From Siniperca chuatsi (lineage: Eukaryota; Chordata; Actinopteri; Centrarchiformes; Sinipercidae), in contig NC_058042.1 in assembly GCF_020085105.1 (NCBI RefSeq), positions 27,236,001-27,300,000 on the forward strand: a stretch of 64,000 bases of DNA. Direction: 5' to 3'. The position numbers and the translations under genes were made by a program. Below are positions 54,650 to 64,000 of this stretch, one piece after another (position 1 is the first letter of the stretch; each line of letters begins with the position of its first letter). The notes under the pieces were generated by a model. That model was not told the DNA's origin, did no database searches, and saw nothing but the letters and a program-made list of their open reading frames with translations.

Positions 54650-57600
54650 CACACACATACATGACAACTGTCACACAAGCCTCAGAAGAAAGCAACCTTT
54701 GTTTTGGAGTTTTACTTTGAAGATCTATAGAAAAGGAAAAACAACAATGCTTCATTTATTCTATTTTCAACTCGCAGCCTTATAAGGCATGGAATGAAAT
54801 AAAAAACATGCAGACTTCAGAAATTGTTTATTAAGGACGCGAGATCTGATGCAGTTTCAAATTAGCATGAAGGCAACCAGCGATATTTCCAAAGCTTGCA
54901 CTGTTTGAATCTCTTGATGGATATTTATAGCCGAAACAATAGGACACAAACACACAGGCATATATACTTTTTGAGATATTTTTCCCTGACTACTTGTTTA
55001 CCAAGTCGTCAGTGAGAAAAGTTAAGTTGAACGTAGCTATATTTTCCCGGCAGCTCTGAGAAGGGGGGAGAAAGAGGGGGGGGACTTTGGAGAAAAGAAA
55101 AATGGCTGTGGTTATCAAAAGGACTCGGCACATCTCTTAAGGTTTCTTTCAGAGTATTTGAAGGTGCTGAGGGAGGGGGCCCTCTCTTAGCTCTGCCACT
55201 CCCCCCATCATTAAAAATGAACCCCATTGAGTGGGAGAGATGGAGCGACGCAGAGACTGCGACGAACAAAGCTCTGACAGGCCTGAAGCAGCAGCCTTTC
55301 TGCATGACAACAAACACATCTCTGGGTGAGCTGACAGCAGGCAAGACGAGGGGGACCCCAAAATGCCCTTTCTTCTCCTCCGCCCCCACCCACTGTGTTA
55401 ATGCGTGCTTTACCTGCCGCACCCTGCGTGCAACTCCTCCACCGCTGGCTGGAGTCGGGAGCCACCGAGAGCTTGACCCGCAGTGTCTTGCTGCTGCTGG
55501 GAGAATGGTTGACGGAGGCGTCCACGACCTCATAGATGGTGTGGAGCAGGCTGGTGATATCCTGCAGGGCATGAGAGGTGGAGGTGAGTTTAATCTGGGC
55601 TTTTTGATTAACAGCTTCAACAACAAGTGTGATGAGAATCCTTTGATCACCAAGTATTCAAAATCTTGTAGATTCTTGGTGACCTTGGTGCAGAGAGACA
55701 GATTTTCAGTGCACATATTTTACAAAAAATAAAGCTTTTGTCTTTATTTTTTGAACATATGAGACTATTCTTATCACTACACTGTTTGAATTCAATATTC
55801 TGTAGCTTTGTGCATTAAACCTCTGAATCATAAACTTCCTGCTAGCTAGGAATTTAAAGAAGTGACTCAGACAAGAGTGAAGAGAGAAACACACTGATGT
55901 CAGTTGTTTTAGTTCAGCGTTCCAAGTGAAGCGATCAGACAGTGTAAAGACAAGTTATAAATTCATGAAAAGAAACATCTTGGCGGGAGCAGAAGAGGCT
56001 GACTGGGATGTCAGGCCTGATGTGAGTCATGTTACAGCTGTGTGAGCTCTACACTTTCTCTATTTAATTCCTCAGTGTCTCGTAAAATGACACCTGCATA
56101 GGAAGTGACACCAGTGTACACTTTCAAATAAATGCACAAAAGCATGTATACATACACTCAAAAACATGTTTCTACACATGTAGGAAGATATACAGATATA
56201 CAGTTATTTCCATGTAACTAAGGGTCATTATAAAGACCTGACCTCAGATCAGTAAAGGCCAAGGAAATGGAGCAGTCACAGAGAAATAGAGAGAGCAAAG
56301 AAAAATTGAACAATTATCAATGTCAATACTTTCAAATTAAAAGTGATATGTTCACTTCAGAACAAGGTAACTGACTATAATTGGACTGCTTAATGTGCAC
56401 ATAAAATACTGCATTCTCTTGTGGCTGTTTAGAAGCTATATTTTGCACTGGTGAGTGTTTTTGTGCACCATACTGAGCTAATGACTCCTTCTTGGGTGTT
56501 AGCAACTGTGCTGGATCTTTTCATAGCAAACCAAATTGTAATTGTCCAATAAAATTTCACATGGTATGGATGTGAAATTAACTGACTGACACAGTATCTC
56601 AAATCTCATTAGTGTTTTACTTTAGATGGTAACACAGCTTCACCATAAGAGCTTCTTTGACAAAACTGCTGAGAATTAAGCCACCGCCACACAAAGACTC
56701 CAACAGCATGATTTTCACTCACTATAGTACGATTAAAGGACTATTATGAATTCTTCAGGGACCGGTTGCACATACTGGTTTCAGACATAGATGCACTGTA
56801 AAAATTAAATAAATAAATAAAATAAAAGCTTCCTGTGTCATTTTTAGTTTTCTTCTGTTTTTTATTTATGTGAAGGGATAAAAAAAAAAAAGAGTTGGAG
56901 AAGAAAGCTTTTCTTTCCCCCTCCAAGCCGCCGCCTGCCGTCTCATGAGCCATGGAGCCACAGGCAATGCCAAAAAAACTGCACAGCCAACCACACAGAG
57001 GACAGCTCCAGTCTCTTTGCGCTGTTTCAAGTTGTTTTCAAAAGACACAGGCCTTTCTGGATGTTCCGTCAGATCTGTACCAGACAGACGCAAGCCACAA
57101 GGTACCTCGCAGGAGCGGAAACACACAGATGCCGCTGGATTTGGTTCTGTCTTTTAGGGGTGTGGTGAATAGGGCTAGAATTTAAGGTTTACTGGGAAGT
57201 TATTGATTCCTTCCCATACCCAAAAGGAGGGTGTTTTGTAGCTGTGAGCTACTGACCAGAACAATTTTGTGACACTTAAAATCTGTGCATTCAGAAATGT
57301 TTGCTTTATATTGTTTCATTTTTGTTAATACAATAAAACTGACAAAATGAACTGTTTTTAAGGCCTCATATTACAAACACAACACTACAATACTCTTTTC
57401 CTGTTAAGGTCTGCAACAAAGTAAACTAACTAAATACTTTTTAAAAGAATTCCAACTACAGCTCATGTGTGGTGTTGGCAGATGTCTATTTGATGTCTGT
57501 TTACTGTATTTATTTACTTGTGTGAATGTGTGTGAATGATTAGTTACTTTGATGAGCAGTTCTGCCATCGCTGTATGAATGTGTGTGAATGGGGTGAATG

Positions 57601-58085
57601 TGATATGTAGTTGAAGCGCTTTGAGTAGTCAGAAAGACTAGAAAGGCGCTATATAAGTACAGTCCATTTACCATTTGTTCATTCATTCATTCATCAAAGG
57701 CTTATTCATCCAGATTAATCACTGCTTGGAGCAAAAGATTATTACCTCTCTGGTGACTTTGCCGTTGTTGTCAAAGTCGTAGAGGGTGAAGGTCCACTCC
57801 TGCCTGTTATCCTCCTCCACAGACACAGCACACTCCAACTCCTGAAACAGCGCAGCGTTAAACTATCAATATCATCTAGTGTGTATGTGAGTGTGTATTT
57901 GTGTATGTCCTGTCATTGCCCTAGTTTCATCCAGCGGGGGAGTAATAAACGCCCTGTTCAGTGTTGACACTCACTTCAAACTGGAGCTGTTTCTGTGGCC
58001 CTGCGGGAGATTGGCTGTCCCTCTCCTGCATCTTCTCCTCCACACAGCAGCTGTCTGTCTTCTCTGGGGGTAAAGCCACTGCAGT

Positions 58086-58148
<63 letters not shown>

Positions 58149-61100
58149 ACACACCAAGATAAAAGAGAGAGCCTGAGGATGGAAACGTTGGGTGCAGTCA
58201 TAACCTGAGGATATGTCGTCGCCTTCAAGTGTTCCTTGTAAGCTCTGACTTCCGAGTTTGGCAGCCACAATTAAGATGTGTCACACATTCAAGTGCTCCT
58301 GGTTGGAAATAAACTTACACAGCCAAACTCCTTATAGGTTCTGTCTCACTGCCTGTATTCTGAAATTGTATTTTTATATTAATATTAACATATTCATTAG
58401 TAATGTAACATTTTTAAGGCAAAACAGGCTCTGTTGTGTGTAACATAAGTAATGCATACACAGCACTTGCAAATCAGAAATTTTGTTCAGCTCCTCAAAT
58501 GCACTGAACTTGTGGGGTGTATTTACAGTATTTGTGATTACTCAAAGGTGACACGGTACTGTAATCAAGCTTTGCGAATGAGTACCTTATTTTATGGCCT
58601 TTCATGTCAGGTAGCAAGTTAATTATTGCATCATTCCAAAGAGCAGAGGTACTGTTAAACAAAACAGTAATATAAAGACTGGAACTGGAATCCAAAATGT
58701 CAATCCAACGCAAAAAGAAAAAATGTTGAAACTGTGACAGCACTAATTCTCCAGTGGCATAGCTGTTCCGTCAGTCCCACATATAGTAATGGTTTTTAAG
58801 CTCCTAGCCACAGTATATATATCCCACTGTGTTCACACTGAGAGTGGATGTCAGACATGAAACTGAATGACATTAGCATGTCTAAAACATGATAGAATAT
58901 TAGGTGGTATTCGGATATAAATGGTGGATTGGAAACAGCGTGTGAACATCAAAAAGCCTATACGAGACTCCCGAGTCCCCGGCTCAGTGCAGCAGAGCTC
59001 ATCATTTTATAGAATGACATTCACCGTACATTACCATCCAGACATCCAGTTAAGGCAGACAGTCCAGAGGGAGGACTAATCTGTCATATGCACTTAAGCT
59101 GATGACCTGTGTAGAGCCTGACAACATTTCCTATACTGTAGAAATCAATGATAGTTTCACTCTACTACACTTTACAAAACAGATTTTCCCAGGCAGGATT
59201 CAAACTGACACCAAATCATTGAGCCTAGGAAGGATCTACAGTATGTGTGCCACTGATGTGAATGCATCAACACTGCTTTGTTATGAATCGGAGAGCACAA
59301 GTTTCTCTATAGGGTGAGACTCTAAGGGGTAGACAAAACAAAAAAGAACACCATACAACGATTACAATCCATTACAATAATCCAATTAAGAAATTTGTGA
59401 AACCTTTAATCATGATTATATTTTGTTAAAACTGTATCATACAGGGGTTGATTCAATTCATATCTGTGGCCACAGTTAATTGTGGTGTATTTTTGGATTG
59501 CACTATATTTTAATATTTTATATATAGGTGGTCCACCCTGTTGGACACAAGTAACACAACTGTCACTGTCTGGTTCGATGTTTAAGTTTCAGTGTTGGAC
59601 GTTGGCCCAGATGTAATGCTACCGGATATCCTTCTCTGCTTTGAAATCCAGCATTTGTTTGACACATGAGACCACAGATACACACAACATGTAACTGAGA
59701 TTTGGGAGGTGTACACGTCGGCTCCTTTACGAGCCTCTGTGGGTTATAGTTACCCAGACACGCCCTTCATCCTCATATATGTTAACATGTATTTTCGCAG
59801 AAGCTTGTTAAAGCCTTTACCCAGCCACAGCCCCTGTACGTTTCACCTCCGGTCATTTAGTTCTGTGTGAGCATCAGCCCCCCCATCCAATCACAGTCCT
59901 GCACACACCCATAGACCCACGCAGACCACACCCTTCTATCTCCACCCTCCCCTGCTCCTTTCTCCTCCCACCACACTTTGAAGTCCCATTCTCAAACCTT
60001 TTGGAAGAGGATCAGACCGGCTGTAAAACAGAATCACTAATTAATTAAGCCAAGTCAAATCTGAAACACTGTTTGTTTGCTCGCCAACGGAGCAGACACA
60101 ACAGCCCAATTTCTTTCCTCCTGATCCAAAGCAGATCAAAGCAGACCTGTCTCATCCCTGGGTAGGGGAAAATGCCAGAAATGAAAGGCATCATCCCAGG
60201 GAGCTTTTACCAACTTTTTGGAGAGGAGCAGCATTTGGTGTCCCGCTGTTTGATCATCTGAGGTGCTCAAAGGGAACATTGTGTGCGAGGGCAAATCTGT
60301 TTCGTAGCAGGCTCAATATGGTGGTGAGATGCTTATCTCGGAGCTAATAAAATGCCGGGAGGAGTAACAGTAATCTGCTATCACCCTCCTCCCCCTTTGA
60401 CCCCCCCCACCACAGACATAAGCCGGCTCTTTATGAGAGGAGCTGAGCCAGGGGATTGGCTGCACATCAGATCTGAGGGGCAAGACGAGGGCAGCCGAGG
60501 AGAGCGCCCTCCAAGCCAAGCCTGTTCCAGCAGCCCTGCTACACACACGCGCATGCATACACTCGTACACAAACACACCGGAACGAAGGCAGGTCGGGAA
60601 AGCTGCCACACACTCTGAGAAATCACACCCAGCTTAGCTAGGCTACTGTATTATACATAACTGGGCCTGTCCCTCCTCATACATTCTGACAGCTCAGTGC
60701 TGGGTATTAAAGTGATTTTGGGATGGCCGGGATGGAATGGCCTTTGTACCAATGTAGAGAATCCTAAAGTTCTTTTTTAATACCCACAAAACTTTCTTTT
60801 GGAAGTACTTCCATAAACCCGGAGGAAAGAAGGCTTTTATGTTTGTTGGTTGTCCTATCATCTCTGCCCTCACTGATTTCGCTCTCATTTTCACTTAACT
60901 TTCTTTGTTAGATGTACGGAAAATGGATCTGATCACTGCACTAAATGCAGTTCATACAAGGGACATCATAAATCCTCCACGGCTGTCGTTCTTTGGGACT
61001 TAGTGTACCTGAGAAGTACAATTACAATTTATTCCAAACTAAAATCTAAACTAAACCATTTAGATAACAAATTGTATTAAATAGAGGACATTAACACAGT

Positions 61101-62191
61101 AGCTGCAAATCAAAGATTTGACAATTTCTCTTGAAGAGAAAATAACCTGGATGTATCCCCCTCTGGCTCATAAAGTAAAAGTCCAAACTCTGTCCAAACT
61201 CTGACACCATTTTCAAAAGTGTGAAGCTTGAAACAGCCTGATGGTATGAAATTAAAAACTATTGATGAACCTCAGCTCCACTCAACTTCTAAAGTTCTGG
61301 TATAGTGACATTTCTCCACCTAGAAATGTGACACAGTTGCCTCTCCTTGCTAACTGTCAGTGAATGAGTTTGCCTTAGTAACTTGAACATGAAAAATAAA
61401 AACATTTTTAGAGGTCTGTATTATGGAAATATTCACACGTAATCTATGGAATGTTTTATTGAAGCAAATTATTTAGGCTTTCACCTTTTAATTATTGAAA
61501 ATTAACAGAGCAGCATGTTCTAATTAGCAACATCTCTCTTGAAGGGAGGACAACCTTGGCCCAGACTCAGGTTCAGCCCAATGACTATAAATCATTTCAT
61601 ACTCCATTTATCAGTCACGTTATCTCTTGTCTCTCTACTCTGTCTATTATTCAGTGAAGCAGAGCTGAAATAAAAGTGAATTCTCTGCCACGCTTCCAAA
61701 TTCCAAATGGGCTGGGCTTGTTCAACTCTTCATTTCTGCCTCCACCTCACGTCCAATCCTGTCTTTAAATGGGAGGGAGAGACTTTCTCCTCCCGGAGCT
61801 CTTAATCCAGGATCACATCACATTGGGGAAAAAACATGGAGGAATGGAGGCACTTTGCAGAGCACCACGGGGGGAGGGGCGGATGAGAGACGGAGGAGGT
61901 GGAGAGGCGGGAGGGAAGGTAAAGGGGACCTCATCAGCACATTGTTTGAGCTTAGAGAATGGGTGCGGAGCTGACGGGAAAGGATGAAGAAAAGAACCAC
62001 ACAAGTATCTGGAGGGCAACTGTGAACAGTATTTTTTGCAGGTTTTCATTCAAATCAGGATAATCTGGGACCAAAATCAGTGAAATGAGCTGGAGTAGAC
62101 TTTAGTGATGATGATGAAGAGCAGGGGCCCTACCTTCTAAACGGTAGTGTTCATCACCATTCCCTTCTGCACATGCTTCATGTATGGAGTC
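52746..62191 (-). CDS. nkd1: NKD1 (naked cuticle 1), 3' seven exons, 5' end outside window
   Basis: NKD1 binds Dishevelled through its EF-hand region and dampens canonical Wnt signalling; it is itself a Wnt target. Exons 5'->3' in the window: 62191-62134, 58078-57975, 57841-57746, 55561-55414, 54552-54471, 53988-53861, 53275-52746. All junctions are in phase and encode 381 residues plus stop. Landmarks: YRLEVALPPEKTD across exons 1-2 here, EWTFTLYDFDNNGKVTRE EF-hand, DITSLLHTIYEVVDASVNHS, ENLERRNHYLDLAGIENYTS, TRSRSHEPE and the histidine-rich C-terminus. Human NKD1 has about 85 more N-terminal residues, including the MGK myristoylation start; no such exon is seen between 62192 and 64000, so those exons must lie to the right. 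NKD1 is preferred over NKD2 because of the synteny with NOD2/CYLD and the match in the central segments. Confidence 0.95.
53861..53988 (-). CDS. nkd1: nkd1 penultimate exon
   Basis: It encodes CQRHCVDENLERRNHYLDLA and GIENYTSRFGA, nearly the human sequence VDENIERRNHYLDLAGIENYTSQFG. Phase 2 in, phase 1 out. The opposite strand has a long open frame that is a shadow. Confidence 0.93.
54471..54552 (-). CDS. nkd1: nkd1 variable linker exon
   Basis: It encodes MSHPREKSDKCIEDPKSADK and KTRALLR between the EF-hand region and the conserved NHYLDLAGIENY block. This segment is poorly conserved in the family. Its acceptor is CACACACACAG, so the pyrimidine tract is made of CA repeats. Confidence 0.82.
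54608..54647. repeat. CA microsatellite in nkd1 intron
   Basis: About 40 bp of CA, beginning 56 bp upstream (transcript sense) of the 54471-54552 exon. Confidence 0.97.
55414..55561 (-). CDS. nkd1: nkd1 exon following the EF-hand
   Basis: It encodes DITSLLHTIYEVVDASVNHS and SKTLRVKLSVAPDSSQ, matching human DITSLLHTIYEVVDSSVNHS...MLRVKLTVAPDGSQ. This completes the EFX domain that binds Dishevelled. Phase 0 in, phase 1 out. Confidence 0.94.
57500..57690. repeat. Dispersed repeat tail
   Basis: TGAAGCGCTTTGAGTAGTC and GCGCTATATAAGTACAGTCC followed by TCATTCATTCATTCA is a recurrent teleost interspersed-repeat tail. It lies just downstream of the nkd1 EF-hand exon in transcript sense. Confidence 0.5.
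57746..57841 (-). CDS. nkd1: nkd1 EF-hand exon
   Basis: 96 nt, phase 0 on both sides, encoding VEEDNRQEWTFTLYDFDNNG and KVTRE. The DFDNNGKVT loop is the single EF-hand of Naked proteins. Confidence 0.95.
57975..58078 (-). CDS. nkd1: nkd1 exon with the ALPPEKTD block
   Basis: It encodes ALPPEKTDSCCVEEKMQER and PQKQLQFE, matching human VALPPEKTDGLG...SKKQLKFEE. The acceptor CACTGCAG follows immediately after a roughly 68-bp GT tract (plus-strand CA, 58087-58154). Confidence 0.92.
58087..58154. repeat. Long CA microsatellite at an nkd1 splice acceptor
   Basis: About 68 bp of CA with two G interruptions near the right end. On the transcribed strand it is a GT tract ending about 8 nt before the exon start. 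Confidence 0.97.
58155..62133 (-). other. nkd1 intron, no further exon seen
   Basis: Most of this 4-kb intron is not obviously repetitive. TCF/LEF-like ATCAAAG occurs at 60135-60141, and several stretches (60.0-60.3, 61.5-61.9 kb) have the look of conserved non-coding DNA, but this cannot be shown from one sequence. Confidence 0.45.
62134..62191 (-). CDS. nkd1: nkd1 first exon within the window
   Basis: A 58-nt exon encoding DSIHEACAEGNGDEHYRLE, bounded by TTTCCAG and GTAGGG. Its acidic character and the YRLE end match human RDTLSEEEEDDFRLE, and the last G joins the next exon to give LEVALPPEKTD. Confidence 0.85.
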
Positions 62192-64000
62192 CTGGAAAGA
62201 GAAAAAGAGAGAACAAGACACATATATCACTGCTTCAGGTCGTATAATGGAGAAGTATCATATTTTCATCACATAAAAACAAACATCTTTAACGGTGCAA
62301 ATCCACAGCACAGTTTTCCAACACAGAGTGACATGCCCGATCAAAATTACAGCGTTTTTATATCTATATATGAACAAAGTTTGACAACTGTGCGCTGAGC
62401 TTAAACAGCAGTGGAAAGTTTAAGAGGATTGTAATTGCAGGACTGAAACAAACTGAGCATAAGACTGGCAGTCAGAATTGAAACTATGAAAGAAGTATCT
62501 AAATCGCCGCGGCCAGCCCTGCAGGGAATTCTGAGAAAGAGGGCTGGTAGTAGGGCTATTTCGGTGGCGGGTTATCGTTGTAGGGATACATTCAGAGACT
62601 TGTTTTTATCCCGGACTGTTTTCACCCGGGCCCCCTCTCCTGGCGTCTGTTAGCGCGTACCACAGAGACTGGAGGGACATGTGATCCCGGGGCTTCACTA
62701 TGGAAAAGTTCGACTCAGGTATCCATGTGGCATTACAGTCATCTGGCCGAAAAACCATCACTCACAGGCTGACAAACGCATATACATGCACACATCCGTA
62801 CACACATAGTCCAACACATACACACACATTCAAAGACCCACCCCTGGCTTCATTTCAAAGTTTTCCATTGCACCCAAACTACCACAAAAAACATTTCTGT
62901 CAGTCATCAAAAACTAGATAAATTGCAAACAGACTCCACTGAGACAAAACAACAGCAGTCTTATGATAGGCAATGATTAGTCTAAATAATCAATAATTAA
63001 CTTCATAAAATGTCTCCTTGGATATGAGTGTGGGGGCAGGTGTGTTTATTGTATACATGCTGGTGTGTTCATAGATATGTATGTGTGTGTGTCAGAGGTG
63101 AGGCTGTGACAGCGTGAGAGGGGATTTCGGTGTAATCCAGAGAGGTAGAAGGTCAGATGGTATGATCCTACCCTTCTCAGACTAGTGCCGGCCGGGCAGC
63201 AGCGCTGTGGGTGGCCTCAGGAGGCCAGGAGAGAACACAGCAAACCGCAGGACTAACTGGCTGGCCGGCTGTCAGACTGATACCCCAAAGCAGGGACCCG
63301 GGATAAGCCTGTATTTGTTGTTGGTATGAATGGGTCAAAACATGCTCCGAACTGGCTTCATGACACTGGTCCTGAGCTGGTTTTAATATGGTCTGCTCAG
63401 CTTTGGTATGATGAAGGGGAATCAGTAGTTTCTATGAGAATTGCAGGATTACGTTAGGGTTGAACTGACAACCGGACTTCACCAAATGTTTTTACAAGCT
63501 CAACTATATGTAGATATATTTCTCATACTTAAGCTCATGTATGAATTATATGATTGCATTAATTTCCCAGGAAGAACCAATTTTGCACATTTGCCAGCTA
63601 AATTGACCATTCAATTTGTCAATAAATGCCTGTGACCAATAAATGACCACAGTCGATTAGTTTAAAACAGTCATACTTAATGTATCATTTTCAATGGGCA
63701 ATTCATTCATGTTAAATGGAAAATAGCTACTTCTATGAGTCTTGCATTTGCAGGTTTTACGGTACTTGCCAGCTTTCTGTGTCGTGATAAAAATATCTAA
63801 TCAGAGGCTTGGCTTTCTTGGCATGTTTTTTATGTAAACTGTGTAATAATGACAGAAAAATAAGCTTGAAACTGTATTATTGTTTCTGACGATTTACACT
63901 AAAGGTTTCAGCAAGTTTGATTTCCTGTAACTCAACATGGAAAAATTAACTGACAAAAAACACTATTGAAATACTCTCCTATTTACTGGTGGATGTTTTT
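62192..64000 (-). other. nkd1 upstream intron, nothing recognised
   Basis: No exon matching the N-terminal half of Naked (MGKLHSK start or the following region) was found. Short CA-rich and GC-rich patches only. Confidence 0.5.

Noticed and set aside
55009..55716. 235-codon minus-strand frame around nkd1 exon 55414-55561
   Set aside because: Its frame differs from the conserved nkd1 frame (DITSLLHTIYEV); it is an overlapping shadow extending into introns.

Overview
This window is vertebrate nuclear DNA, almost certainly from a ray-finned (teleost) fish. It holds short conserved exons separated by GT-AG introns, long intergenic stretches, CA/GT microsatellites, and repeat families typical of teleost genomes: hAT-type MITEs with CAGTGGTGGAA ends, TTAA-flanked MITEs, a degenerate Tc1-like element with a TA target duplication, and L2/CR1-like LINE debris. 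There are no bacterial, phage or CRISPR features. The coding exons match vertebrate families closely. Assignment to a percomorph-type fish is only an impression from the repeats.

Three protein-coding genes are supported, all on the minus strand. From right to left (5'->3' of transcription) they are nkd1 (3' part, 62191 to 52746, 7 exons; its first exons lie beyond the right edge), nod2 (complete, 33235 to 28455, 10 coding exons, 988 aa) and cyld (complete, 24445 to 4770, 16 coding exons, 956 aa). Order and orientation match the human 16q12 block NKD1-(SNX20)-NOD2-CYLD. I assembled exons by hand from splice signals, reading phase and remembered family sequence. Every junction is in phase. In the cyld model the catalytic Cys and His fall at residues 601 and 871, the human numbers.

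Layout: 1-4.65 kb has no gene (nested MITEs, possible distal cyld 3' UTR). 4.7-24.5 kb is cyld, with several transposon relics in its introns. 24.5-26.4 kb holds cyld 5' non-coding exons and the promoter region. 26.5-28.1 kb is a MITE carrying LINE debris. 28.4-33.7 kb is nod2. 33.7-52.4 kb is an 18-kb gap with no recognisable gene, where SNX20 lies in mammals; it contains TIR elements, an AT-rich block with homeodomain/POU-like sites and a GC-rich block. 52.4-64 kb is nkd1.

Functionally, NOD2 is a cytosolic muropeptide sensor that drives RIPK2-dependent K63/M1 ubiquitin signalling to NF-kB. CYLD removes those ubiquitin chains, so the two adjacent genes encode an activator and a brake of one pathway. 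NKD1 is a Dishevelled-binding Wnt feedback inhibitor. I found no clear sign of a wholly new biological system. The most interesting leads are inverted MITE copies flanking two cyld exons, a perfect ISRE upstream of nod2, the apparent absence of a canonical TRAF2-binding motif in cyld, the absence of snx20, and a long GT repeat directly abutting an nkd1 splice acceptor.
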